Of a stretch of DNA of 13,043 bases, positions 1-6,882 are shown piece by piece. The DNA comes from DASWHK01 sp036398215 (GTDB taxonomy: Bacteria; Acidobacteriota; UBA890): assembly GCA_036398215.1 (NCBI GenBank), contig DASWHK010000345.1, positions 1-13,043 of the forward strand. The letters run 5' to 3'. A program made the translations under genes and the position numbers. Below the pieces are notes generated by a model. It was not told where the DNA came from, searched no databases, and saw only the letters and a program-made list of their open reading frames with translations. The number at the start of each line of letters is the position of its first letter. The first letter of the stretch is position 1.

Positions 1-1
1 C

Positions 2-1081
2 GGCCCGCGCTCGATCGCCAGGGCGTGGTCGATGTCGCTGCCGCAGGACGAGCGGCCGATGCTGCTGCACAACAACGAGAACCCCCTGGGGCCGGGCGAC
101 CGGGTCCAGGCGGCGATGAACCGGGCCCTCGAGGGCGGCCGGGGCGGCCGTTACCCCGGCGGTGTCGACCTCCGCGGAGCGATCGCCAGGGCCGAAGGCA
201 TCCCCGCCGAGAACGTCATGATCGGCAACGGCTCGACGCAGCTGTTGCGCACCTGTACGAAGGTGTTCACCTCGTCGACCAAGCCGCTGGTCACCGGCGC
301 GCCTTCGTACGAGGAGTGCACCCAGTACGCGCAACTGATCGGCAGCCCGGTCGTCGAGGTGCCGCTGGATGCCGACATGATGCTCGACCTGAACGCCATG
401 GCCGACGCCTCCAGGGGCGCCGGCATGGTGTTTCTGAACAACCCCAACAACCCGACCGGCACGCTGCACACGGCCGATGCGGTGGGGGCGTTCATCGAGC
501 GCCTGCGTCGCGAGTCGCCCGACACCATGATCGTCGTCGACGAGGCCTACCACGACTACGTGACCGATCCGCGCCACCAGACGCAGATCCCGCGGGCCAC
601 GAGCGACACCCACGTCATCGTTGCCCGTACCTTCTCGAAGGCCCACGGCATGGCGGGTATGCGCATCGGCTGGGCGGTGGCCCACCCTGACGCCATCTCC
701 AAGATGCGCGCCTGGCACTACGGGCTGAGCCTCAACATCCCGTCGTTGCTCGGCGCGGAGACCTCGATCCAGGACAAGGGTCGGGTCGAGGAGGAGGCCG
801 ATCGCAACACCGAGGCTCGCGCCTACACCATCGACTGGTTCAATCGCCATGGGATGGGCGCCACCGACTCGCAGTGCAACTTCATCTTCGCCAACACGGG
901 GATGAACGCGCGCGGGTTCCGCGAGGGCTGCGCGGCGCGCAACATCGTGGTCGGCCGCGACTTCCCGCCCTATCAGGACGGCTGGGCGCGCATCTCGATC
1001 AGCACGATCGACGACATGCGTCGCGCCACCAGGGCCTTCGCTGAGGTCCTCGGCGTCAGCGCGGAGGCCGCAGCGGCGTAA
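2..1081 (+). CDS. HisC-like class I/II PLP aminotransferase, 5' partial
   Basis: A PLP-dependent fold-type I aminotransferase resembling histidinol-phosphate aminotransferase. Numbering from the first in-window ATG (position 32), it shows NNENPLGP at residues 14-21, NPNNPTG at 137-143, DEAY at 170-173, the Schiff-base lysine K203 in TFSKAHGMAGMRIGW, and a C-terminal substrate-binding arginine in WARISIST (about R320). The reading frame stays open to the left edge, with ten more sense codons before ATG 32 and no clear Shine-Dalgarno. The true start is therefore probably outside the window; homologues often carry an export signal there, but that part cannot be seen. The next gene starts 2 bp after the stop, so it is probably co-transcribed with the cytochrome and PQQ dehydrogenase. 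No his genes are nearby, so a role in histidine synthesis is not supported and the substrate is unknown. The family call is firm; the specific function is not. Confidence 0.9.
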   Translation, partial: GPRSIARAWSMSLPQDERPMLLHNNENPLGPGDRVQAAMNRALEGGRGGRYPGGVDLRGAIARAEGIPAENVMIGNGSTQLLRTCTKVFTSSTKPLVTGAPSYEECTQYAQLIGSPVVEVPLDADMMLDLNAMADASRGAGMVFLNNPNNPTGTLHTADAVGAFIERLRRESPDTMIVVDEAYHDYVTDPRHQTQIPRATSDTHVIVARTFSKAHGMAGMRIGWAVAHPDAISKMRAWHYGLSLNIPSLLGAETSIQDKGRVEEEADRNTEARAYTIDWFNRHGMGATDSQCNFIFANTGMNARGFREGCAARNIVVGRDFPPYQDGWARISISTIDDMRRATRAFAEVLGVSAEAAAA

Positions 1082-1083
1082 CC

Positions 1084-1542
1084 ATGGGCACGCGAACGAG
1101 GGCCGCCGCGACGGCTGCGGCGGTGGTCATCACGGTATCGGTGTGCGTTGGCCTGTCGCGCGCCGCGCAGCAGAGCGGCAAGACGATTCGTGACGGGGTC
1201 TTCAACGCCGCCCAGGTCGAGCGCGGCACTCGGGTGTTCGACAGCGTCTGCGGCGAGTGCCATCCCAAGGAGGACTTCGGCCCGCTCTTCATGGGCGGCT
1301 GGACCGGCGCCACCGTCGATGAGCTGTTCGTGCAGGTGCAGGGGACGATGCCCTACGAGAGCCCGGGGGCGCTCAAGGACGCCGAGTACCTGGACGTGCT
1401 CACCTACATCTTCAGCCTCAACGGCGCCAAGCCGGGCGACCAGGCGCTGGTGGCGGGCAGCGACGCCCTCAAGGAGATCCGCATCGACGGCCCCTACGAG
1501 TGGAAGGGGGAGGGTGAGGCGCGGCTTCGCTCCGCGAGATAG
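1084..1542 (+). CDS. Exported mono-heme cytochrome c
   Basis: A 152-residue class-I-like c-type cytochrome. Residues 1-28 form a signal peptide: Arg-rich start, Ala/Val-rich core at about 7-23, probable cleavage near SRA/AQQ. The mature part has one heme-attachment motif, CGECH at 56-60, within VFDSVCGECH. The distal methionine is probably M89 in TMPYESPG, with M70 an alternative. The helix EYLDVLTYIFSLNGA (101-115) is typical of small cytochromes that partner quinoproteins. It should sit in the periplasm and take electrons from the PQQ dehydrogenase encoded immediately downstream, passing them to the respiratory chain; this role is inferred from adjacency. It starts 2 bp after the aminotransferase stop. 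A GGAGG lies about 16 nt before the ATG, which is long, so translation may rely on coupling. The last ~20 residues are a charged tail of no evident function. Confidence 0.9.
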   Translation: MGTRTRAAATAAAVVITVSVCVGLSRAAQQSGKTIRDGVFNAAQVERGTRVFDSVCGECHPKEDFGPLFMGGWTGATVDELFVQVQGTMPYESPGALKDAEYLDVLTYIFSLNGAKPGDQALVAGSDALKEIRIDGPYEWKGEGEARLRSAR

Positions 1543-1546
1543 ACCG

Positions 1547-3553
1547 GTGAGAGGCCGGTTTGGCGCCCGGGGGCGGAAGCGCCCCACGGGGCTGGACGCG
1601 AGCCTGGCGGCCGTGACCCTGCTGATCGGCGCGGCCCTGGGACAGACCGGCGGAGCGCAGGCCGTTCCCGGGACGCCGGCAGCGACCACCCCCCAGCATG
1701 GCGCCGCCGGCGGTGAGTGGCGCTTCCATCGCGGCGACATGGCGGCGACGCAGTACTCGCCGCTCGCTCAGATCGACCGCCACAACGTCGCCGAGCTGCG
1801 GATCGCCTGGACGTGGACGGCGCAGAACTTCGGTCCGCGACCCGAGCTGCGCAGCGAGACCACCCCGCTGATGATCGACGGGGTCCTCTATGCCACCGCC
1901 GGCAGCCGCCGCAGCGTCGTGGCCATCGACCCGGGGACCGGCGAAACCCTGTGGATGTACCGGCTCGACGAGGGCGAGCGCGGCGCCGAGGCGCCGCGAC
2001 CCAACTCGGGGCGGGGAGTGGCCTACTGGACCCCCGGCGAAGGCCCGCTTGGCGCGCGCATCTTCGTGGTGACGCCCGGGTTCCACCTGGTGGCGCTGGA
2101 TGCGGCCAGCGGCCATCCGGTCCAGGAGTTCGGCGAGGACGGCGTCCTCGACCTGATGGTGGGCGTTCGCGGCGACATATCACCGGTCGGCCGCATCGGC
2201 TCCAGCTCGCCGCCGGTGATCGTCGGCGACGTGGTGATCGTCGGCTCGGCGCAGGAGGTCGGCATGCTCCCGGACTCGCGCCGCAACATCAAGGGCGACG
2301 TGCGCGGCTTCGACGCCCGCACCGGCGAGCTGGTGTGGACGTTCCATACCGTGCCGTTGCCGGGCGAGCCCGGCCACGAGACCTGGGAGGACGGCTCTGC
2401 GGAGTACACCGGCAACGCCGGCGTCTGGGCGCCGTTCTCGGCCGATCCCGAGCTCGGCTACGTCTACCTGCCGGTGGAGGCCGCCACCAGCGACATGTAC
2501 GGGGGCCACCGGCCGGGCGACAACCTGTTCTCGAGCAGCCTGGTGTGCCTGGATGCGCGCACTGGCGAGAGGATCTGGCATTACCAGCTCATCCACCACG
2601 ACATCTGGGACTGGGACACCCCGGCGCCGCCGATCCTCGTCGACGTCGTCGCCGGCGGCCGTCCGGTCAAGGCGGTGGTCCAGGTGACCAAGCAGGCCTG
2701 GGCCTACGTGTTCGACCGGGTGACCGGCGAGCCGCTGTGGCCGATCGAGGAGCGTCCGGTGCCGCCGTCCGACGTCCCCGGCGAGAGGACCTCCCCGACC
2801 CAGCCGCACCCGACGCGGCCGGCGCCCTTCGACAGGCAAGGGTTCGCGGAGGACGACCTGATCGATTTCACGCCGGAGCTGCGCGCCCAGGCGCTCGAGC
2901 TGGTCGCCGAGTACCGGATGGGTCCGATCTTCACGCCGCCGTCGCTGATCGGCGGCCCCGACGGCGCCAGCGGCACGCTCATGCTGCCCAACGCGATCGG
3001 CGGGGCGAACTGGGAGGGAGGCGCGGTCGACCCCGAGACCGGCATCCTGTACGTGGGCTCGCACACCTCGCCGGGCGTCCTCGGCCTACGCCCCGCCGAT
3101 CCGGAGCGCAGCGACGTCGACTACTGGGCCGGCGGCCGGGCGCCGCGAATGGCCCGCGGCCTCCCGGTGGTCAAGCCACCATGGGGCAGGATCACGGCGA
3201 TCGACCTGAACACCGGCGAGCACGTCTGGATGCTCGCCAACGGCGATACGCCCGAGCAGATCGCCGAGCACCCGGCGTTGGCCGGCGTGCAGCTACCGCG
3301 CACCGGAAAGCCGTCGCGGGCGGGATTGCTGGTCACCAAGACGCTGCTGTTCGCCGGCGAGGGCCTCAGCGGCGACGCGGTCTTCCGCGCCCACGACAAG
3401 GCCAGCGGCGAGATCGTCGCCGAGATCGAGTTGCCGGCCACCCAGAGCGGGGTCCCGATGACCTACATGCACGGCGGCCGGCAGTACATCGTCATGGCGG
3501 TGGGCGGCCGCGGATTCCCCGCCGGGCTGGTGGCGCTGGCCTTGCCCGATTAG
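1547..3553 (+). CDS. PQQ-dependent dehydrogenase (membrane-glucose-dehydrogenase-like beta-propeller)
   Basis: An exported quinoprotein that oxidises an alcohol or sugar in the periplasm with PQQ. From GTG 1547 (668 aa) it has a signal peptide: Arg/Lys-rich residues 1-12, hydrophobic core about 19-32, likely cleavage after GGAQA (about 39). The mature start WRFHRGDMAATQYSPL is typical of the family. Five TGExxW propeller docking motifs occur at about 131, 259, 339, 393 and 556. HHDIWDWD at 350-357 matches the HHDxWD motif carrying the catalytic Asp in glucose-dehydrogenase-type enzymes. There is no adjacent Cys-Cys pair as in methanol dehydrogenase, no heme domain, and no N-terminal five-TM domain as in E. 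coli Gcd. The electron acceptor is therefore probably the cytochrome encoded just upstream. GTG 1514 is an alternative start, preceded by a purine-rich stretch and overlapping the cytochrome gene; 1547 was chosen because it gives a normal signal-peptide length. Substrate unknown. No PQQ-synthesis genes are in view. Confidence 0.92.
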   Translation: MRGRFGARGRKRPTGLDASLAAVTLLIGAALGQTGGAQAVPGTPAATTPQHGAAGGEWRFHRGDMAATQYSPLAQIDRHNVAELRIAWTWTAQNFGPRPELRSETTPLMIDGVLYATAGSRRSVVAIDPGTGETLWMYRLDEGERGAEAPRPNSGRGVAYWTPGEGPLGARIFVVTPGFHLVALDAASGHPVQEFGEDGVLDLMVGVRGDISPVGRIGSSSPPVIVGDVVIVGSAQEVGMLPDSRRNIKGDVRGFDARTGELVWTFHTVPLPGEPGHETWEDGSAEYTGNAGVWAPFSADPELGYVYLPVEAATSDMYGGHRPGDNLFSSSLVCLDARTGERIWHYQLIHHDIWDWDTPAPPILVDVVAGGRPVKAVVQVTKQAWAYVFDRVTGEPLWPIEERPVPPSDVPGERTSPTQPHPTRPAPFDRQGFAEDDLIDFTPELRAQALELVAEYRMGPIFTPPSLIGGPDGASGTLMLPNAIGGANWEGGAVDPETGILYVGSHTSPGVLGLRPADPERSDVDYWAGGRAPRMARGLPVVKPPWGRITAIDLNTGEHVWMLANGDTPEQIAEHPALAGVQLPRTGKPSRAGLLVTKTLLFAGEGLSGDAVFRAHDKASGEIVAEIELPATQSGVPMTYMHGGRQYIVMAVGGRGFPAGLVALALPD

Positions 3554-3599
3554 CCTGACCCTTGCGCGCGCGCCGCCGTGACCCGTTGAGAAGGTCGGG
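3554..3599. terminator. Possible weak bidirectional terminator between convergent genes
   Basis: The 46 bp between the convergent PQQ dehydrogenase and FAH-family genes contain an imperfect inverted repeat: CCTGACCCTT at the left end and AAGGTCGGG at the right end, pairing with one bulge and one G-T pair. The loop is about 27 nt and no T-tract follows on either strand, so intrinsic termination is doubtful. Confidence 0.2.
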
Positions 3600-4370
3600 C
3601 TAGCGGCCGGCGACGACGGGGTTGCGGAGGACGCCGACGCCCTCGACCTCGATCTCGACCACGTCGCCGGGCTTCATCGCCTGCGTGCTTCCCGGCGTCC
3701 CGGTGAAGATGACGTCGCCCGGATAGAGGGTCACGTACCGGCTGACGTAGCTGACGATCTGGTCGACGCCGAAGAGGAGGTCCTTGCTGCTCTCGGACTG
3801 CCGCACCTCGCCGTTGAGGCGCGTCTGCACCAGCAGGTCGTCGTAGTTGAGGCCGGTGACGATCGCCGGCCCGATCGGCCCGAAGGTGTCCGCCGCCTTG
3901 GCGCGCAGCCACTGGAGATCGCCGCGTTGCCAGCCGCGCTCGGAGACGTCGTTGCCGGCGGTGACCCCGAAGATGTAGTCGGGAGCATCCTCGACGGCGA
4001 CGTTCTTCGCCGGCCGGCCGATCACCACGACCAGCTCTCCCTCGTAGTGGACGTTTTCCGCGTCCGGCGGGATCACGATGTCGGCCTCCGGGCCGATGAT
4101 CGAGGTCGGAAACTTGGCGAAGAGGCCCATGTATTCGGGTACCGCTCGCTTGCCGATGTGGCTGCGGTAATTGAGGCCGACGGCCACTACCTTGGAAGGC
4201 TCGCACGGGGCGAGGAGCTCGACGTCGGCGAGGCCAACGCGGTTGCCGGAGCGCCGGGGCGACGCGAACGGGCCGCCCTCGAGCTCGTGGATCGTCTCGC
4301 CCTCGAGGATGCCGTAGGCGGTGGGGCCGCCGCGGCGATAGCGAACGTATCGGGTTGGCTCCGGACTCAT
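3600..4370 (-). CDS. Fumarylacetoacetate hydrolase (FAH) family protein
   Basis: A 256-residue cytosolic enzyme of the FAH superfamily, which hydrolyses, decarboxylates or isomerises beta-dicarbonyl acids in aromatic and related catabolism using a divalent metal. Visible family marks are GLNYRSH (65-71, with the active-site His), the metal ligands E110 and E112 in HYEGELVVVIG, D141 in TAGNDVSERGWQ, K158 in the AKAADTFGPIGP segment, and the C-terminal VIFTGTPGST (220-229). The length suits the single-domain bacterial members (roughly 200-280 aa). The start is well supported: AAGGAG lies about 6 nt before the ATG. It follows the sensor-like gene on the same strand after a 78-bp gap and may be transcribed with it. 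That gap contains a hairpin covering the ribosome binding site (separate entry). Substrate unknown; 2-hydroxyhepta-2,4-diene-1,7-dioate isomerase-type, acylpyruvase and oxaloacetate decarboxylase activities are all possible. Confidence 0.94.
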   Translation of the reverse strand: MSPEPTRYVRYRRGGPTAYGILEGETIHELEGGPFASPRRSGNRVGLADVELLAPCEPSKVVAVGLNYRSHIGKRAVPEYMGLFAKFPTSIIGPEADIVIPPDAENVHYEGELVVVIGRPAKNVAVEDAPDYIFGVTAGNDVSERGWQRGDLQWLRAKAADTFGPIGPAIVTGLNYDDLLVQTRLNGEVRQSESSKDLLFGVDQIVSYVSRYVTLYPGDVIFTGTPGSTQAMKPGDVVEIEVEGVGVLRNPVVAGR

Positions 4371-4413
4371 CGTCGCTCCTTCGTCACGCGAATGATCGCG
4401 CAGCGGAGCGTCG
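4371..4413 (-). promoter_or_regulatory. Leader hairpin that would cover the FAH-gene ribosome binding site
   Basis: In the minus-strand RNA, CGACGCUCC (4413 to 4405) can pair with GGAGCGACG (4379 to 4371) over 8 of 9 positions, directly against the start codon at 4370. The GGAG of the Shine-Dalgarno is inside this stem. Between the arms, CGCGA (4400-4396) and UCGCG (4391-4387) form a perfect inner 5-bp stem with a UCAU loop. The layout could limit translation until the stem opens, for instance by ribosomes arriving from the upstream gene. Chance pairing is common at this GC content, so the regulatory reading is tentative. Confidence 0.3.
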
Positions 4414-4448
4414 AAGGCCAGCCGGCGGGGAATGCGAGGTAGGGGTCG

Positions 4449-6383
4449 CTACTGGACGCGGTCCGTCCACCACTCGGGGAACACCTTCTCGAGCTCGCCG
4501 GTGGCGTCGGTGGCGTCGTCGGAGGTGGCGGCCGGTTGAGGCTCGGAAGCCTCGCCGGGGAGCGGGGCGTCGTGGCCCCGGGCGGGATCCTCACGTGCAA
4601 GCGAGGCGTCGGGTGCGTGGTTGGAAGCCTCGTCGGGGAGCGGGGCGTCGGTCGCGTCGGGAGCTTCGTCGGCCTCGCCGGCGGGAGCCTCGTCGGCCAG
4701 CGGGATGACCGGCTGGCGGGCGGGAAGCTCGTCGGCGAGCGGGATGCCCGGCTGGCGGGCGGGAGCCTCGTCGGCGAGGGGGATCTTCGGCTGGCGGGCG
4801 GGGGCTTCGTCGGCGAGGGGGATCTTCGGCTTGCGGACCGGGGGCTCATCGGCGAGGGGGATCTTCGGCTCCAGGGGCCGCTTGGGGGCCATCGGGTCGG
4901 ATGGCGCCTGATTGGCGCCGGCGGGCGCCGCCGGCCTGGCGGCGGGTTGCGGGGCGTCGAGGATCGCCGTCGTCACGCCCATGACCCCGGAGATCTCCCC
5001 GTCGACGCCGCGCAGCGGCGAGTACTGGGTCTCGAAGAGCACGTTGCAGAGCTCCAGCGTGCCGGTGACCATGCGGCCGCTCGCCGCCGCCGCGAAGGCC
5101 TTCTCGGTCGCGTCGCGGTTTCCTGCGACCTCGAAAAGCGACTTGCCGACGAACTCGGACGGCCGCTTCCGCAGCATCGCCGAGCCCTTGCCCTCGAACA
5201 GCTGGATGACGCCGTCGGTGCCGAGAGCGAACATGATCAGCGGCGCGTTGGTGATCAGCGTTCGCAGGCGGGTCTCGCTCTCCAGCCGCTCGCGGGCGCC
5301 GATGAACGCGCCGCTCATCAGCGACGCCGTCCAGAAGAAATCCCGCTCGCCGTCGTTGAACTTGCGCTGGTGGTCCTTGTCGATCAGGAAGAGCGCCCCC
5401 ACCAACTTGTCGTCGGCGTTCACGGGGGCGACCAGCAGGCTGCCGAAGGGGTTCGAATCGGGGAAGAAGACCTTGACGTTGGCGAGCAGGTCTTTCGATT
5501 CGCCCGGGTGCAGCTCGGTGAGGGCGCTGTTCAGCAGGATGGCGTCGAGAGCGTCCGGCGCGCAAGCCAGCGTGCGCACCTCGACGCTGTTGTCCTTGGA
5601 GTGGCCGTTCCACGCTTGTGCCTGGTTTTCGCGCGCGAAGATGACCACCGTGCAGCGGTCGACCTCGAGCGCCCGTTGGGCGCGGTGGGCGATCTCGAGC
5701 AGGATCTTCACCGGGTGGGCGTTGGCGGCCGTCAGGCCCAGGCGCCCGATCTGCGACAGGGCCCGCAATCGGTCCTGCTCCTGGGAGAGGTGCTGGGCCC
5801 GCTCGGCGTATTGGCGCGCTTCCAGGACCAGGCTCTCCCTCTCCGCCTTCTCGGTCTTCATGTAGGCGGCGATGGTCGCGAAATGCAGGCCGATCGCGAA
5901 CAGGAACGGCACCCGCACGATGAGCTCGACGCGCCGCCAGAAATCGGCGCCGATCTCGGTATAGAGGTAGCCGGCGTAGGCGCCGCACACCAGCAGCATC
6001 ATCGACATGACGAGCCCGACGCGACCGAGGGCCGAGGCGAGGACCAGGGCGGCAAACACCGCCAGGTAGGTGTGCGGCGAGGGGTCCACCCAGCCGATCA
6101 CCAGCGTCAGGGCCAGCACGTCGGCGACGGTGATGACCTCGAGCGCCCTTGCCCAGCGAGGGCCGCCCGTGCGCAGCCAGGCGAGCAGCGCGTTGGAGAG
6201 CACCATCGCGGCAGCCAGAGCGTAGTGCGGCACCAGCCGGGCCTGCCCCTGGCTGCCGAAGACGAGCAGCGAGATGATCGCCAGCACCAGCAGCCAGCGG
6301 CTGGTCACGATGCCGCGGGGAAAAGCCTCCTCGGCGGCGATCGCGGGCGTCGTTGGCGTGGCGGTGGCCTTGGCGCTGCTCAT
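4449..6383 (-). CDS. Six-TM GAF-PAS sensor-like protein with a repeat-rich tail and no output domain
   Basis: A 644-residue inner-membrane signalling-like protein. Six hydrophobic segments lie at about 30-45, 51-70, 81-98, 104-118, 122-141 and 157-176. A charged probable coiled coil follows (176-212), then a GAF-like domain (about 213-365, including SLLVAPVNADDKLVGALFLIDKD) and a PAS-like domain (about 370-475; ITNAPLIMFALGTDGVIQLFEGKG, then SEFVGKSLFEV). This resembles the input half of histidine kinases or GGDEF proteins. However, there is no HisKA/HATPase, GGDEF, EAL, HD-GYP or DNA-binding motif. Instead residues 478-630 are a Pro/Ala/Asp/Glu-rich tail containing eight 13-residue units, ending in EKVFPEWWTDRVQ. 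The signal, and whether the tail binds a partner, are unknown. The ATG at 6383 lacks a clear Shine-Dalgarno; the frame is open further upstream but offers no better start. The FAH gene follows on the same strand, and the zinc-ribbon gene lies upstream. Confidence 0.83.
   Translation of the reverse strand: MSSAKATATPTTPAIAAEEAFPRGIVTSRWLLVLAIISLLVFGSQGQARLVPHYALAAAMVLSNALLAWLRTGGPRWARALEVITVADVLALTLVIGWVDPSPHTYLAVFAALVLASALGRVGLVMSMMLLVCGAYAGYLYTEIGADFWRRVELIVRVPFLFAIGLHFATIAAYMKTEKAERESLVLEARQYAERAQHLSQEQDRLRALSQIGRLGLTAANAHPVKILLEIAHRAQRALEVDRCTVVIFARENQAQAWNGHSKDNSVEVRTLACAPDALDAILLNSALTELHPGESKDLLANVKVFFPDSNPFGSLLVAPVNADDKLVGALFLIDKDHQRKFNDGERDFFWTASLMSGAFIGARERLESETRLRTLITNAPLIMFALGTDGVIQLFEGKGSAMLRKRPSEFVGKSLFEVAGNRDATEKAFAAAASGRMVTGTLELCNVLFETQYSPLRGVDGEISGVMGVTTAILDAPQPAARPAAPAGANQAPSDPMAPKRPLEPKIPLADEPPVRKPKIPLADEAPARQPKIPLADEAPARQPGIPLADELPARQPVIPLADEAPAGEADEAPDATDAPLPDEASNHAPDASLAREDPARGHDAPLPGEASEPQPAATSDDATDATGELEKVFPEWWTDRVQ
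4533..4649 (-). repeat. Three decayed 39-bp repeats further along the same tail
   Basis: Residues 579-617 also read with a 13-residue period: DAPLPDEASNHAP, DASLAREDPARGH, DAPLPGEASEPQP. They keep a (A)xL(A/P)xE pattern related to IPLADE. They are out of register with the main array because of the eight intervening residues ADEAPDAT (571-578). Confidence 0.65.
4674..4868 (-). repeat. Five in-frame tandem 39-bp repeats (13-residue IPLADE units)
   Basis: Exactly 5 x 39 bp inside the sensor-like gene, encoding residues 506-570. The units are PKIPLADEPPVRK, PKIPLADEAPARQ, PKIPLADEAPARQ, PGIPLADELPARQ and PVIPLADEAPAGE. IPLADE is invariant; the second position and the linker vary. Units 2 and 3 encode identical peptides but differ at two of 39 bases, both synonymous (GAA/GAG, GCC/GCT). 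This suggests duplication followed by selection on the peptide. Confidence 0.96.
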
Positions 6384-6456
6384 TGCGGGCGTCGTGATCG
6401 TGGTTGACGACGATCGTTCGGGCCAGTCGCGCCAGCCGGAACGGAGAACGAGCTCC

Positions 6457-6486
6457 AGTTTAGGTTTTCAAGCTGGATCAGATCAA
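6457..6486 (-). promoter_or_regulatory. Candidate sigma-70-type promoter for the sensor-like gene
   Basis: On the minus strand, TTGATC (6486-6481) and TAAACT (6462-6457) are separated by 18 bp, in the AT-richest part of the window. Transcription would begin near 6450, leaving a leader of about 65 nt before the ATG at 6383. The hexamers match the consensus only moderately. Confidence 0.3.
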
Positions 6487-6576
6487 CACATAACTTTGAA
6501 GACTATGAATAAGCTCTACGCACTATCCCTAGCCACTGATATGCACAAGCGGCCAAACGATGCTCGTCGGCGGGCT

Positions 6577-6741
6577 CTAGTCGGTGCCGGAGGCGGAGGC
6601 CGGCGTCGAGCCCTTCTGGCCGTTGAGGATCGAGCACCACTCCTTGTGCTCGTTGACAGGCATGCCGCACTGGCTGCACACCCTCACTCGCTGGCGCCGC
6701 TCCGCGCTCTTGCTCCCGAGGATCTTCTTGAGAAAAGACAT
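6577..6741 (-). CDS. Small zinc-ribbon-like protein (54 aa)
   Basis: A short protein starting MSFLKKILGS and carrying VCSQCGMPVNEHKEWCSI. Possible metal ligands are C22, C25, H32 and C36 (CxxC-x6-H-x3-C), a small treble-clef or zinc-ribbon-like pattern. The first 21 residues are basic with an amphipathic start; the last 15 are Gly/Ser/Ala-rich and look disordered. The frame extends upstream to an ATG at 6852, but the 37 extra residues look non-coding. The ATG at 6741 has GGGAG about 7 nt upstream, which decides the start. It is read divergently from the MFS/spermidine-synthase-like gene and lies about 190 bp upstream of the sensor-like gene on the same strand. Function unknown; with only three Cys and one His it may bind metal as a monomer or with a partner. 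I recognise no named family. Confidence 0.6.
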   Translation of the reverse strand: MSFLKKILGSKSAERRQRVRVCSQCGMPVNEHKEWCSILNGQKGSTPASASGTD

Positions 6742-6804
6742 GGCCGTCTCCCGATCGAGGCGCAGGGGTGCCTCTTTCGATTTTCTTACGGGGGGAGGGG
6801 CGCT

Positions 6805-6834
6805 TTGTTTCGCGACTCGAAGATACCATATGAT
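6805..6834 (+). promoter_or_regulatory. Candidate promoter for the MFS/spermidine-synthase-like operon
   Basis: TTGTTT (6805-6810), an 18-bp spacer, and TATGAT (6829-6834, five of six matches to TATAAT). Transcription would begin near 6841, giving a leader of about 90 nt before the ATG at 6932. It lies in the AT-richer divergent intergenic region. Confidence 0.37.
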
Positions 6835-6858
6835 GTGCGGCCTGGCGGACACTCCGAT

Positions 6859-6877
6859 GCGCCGCGGCTAGCGGCGC
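6859..6877 (+). other. Perfect 7-bp stem hairpin in the leader of the 6932 gene
   Basis: GCGCCGC (6859-6865), loop GGCTA, GCGGCGC (6871-6877). It falls about 18 nt after the predicted transcription start and has no T-tract after it. It could be an RNA leader element or a protein-binding dyad; function is not shown. Confidence 0.3.
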
Positions 6878-6882
6878 CCGCA

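Noticed and set aside
2..1081. Aminotransferase as the histidine-pathway hisC
   Set aside because: No other his genes are adjacent and it sits with a cytochrome and a PQQ dehydrogenase, so the symbol is not justified.
1148..1546. N-terminal extension of the PQQ dehydrogenase frame back to ATG 1148
   Set aside because: It would overlap the cytochrome gene almost entirely and encodes Arg/Ser-rich nonsense; the signal peptide begins after GTG 1547 (or possibly GTG 1514).
1717..3558. A 613-codon plus-strand frame overlapping the PQQ dehydrogenase
   Set aside because: Arg/Gly/Ala-rich with no motif; the overlapping frame has a signal peptide, five TGExxW motifs and the HHDxWD motif.
4674..4868. 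The 39-bp repeats as a CRISPR array
   Set aside because: The repeats are directly adjacent with no spacers, are in frame, and encode a conserved peptide inside a coding sequence.
4536..6407. A 623-codon open frame on the plus strand, antisense to the sensor-like gene
   Set aside because: It is low-complexity, rich in Arg/Gly/His/Gln, with no domain; its apparent repeats are the reverse-strand image of the IPLADE units. GC-rich coding DNA commonly leaves such open antisense frames.
6742..6852. Longer form of the zinc-ribbon protein starting at ATG 6852
   Set aside because: The extra 37 residues have no family character, the upstream ATG lacks a ribosome binding site, and the segment overlaps the candidate divergent promoter region; ATG 6741 has GGGAG at proper spacing.
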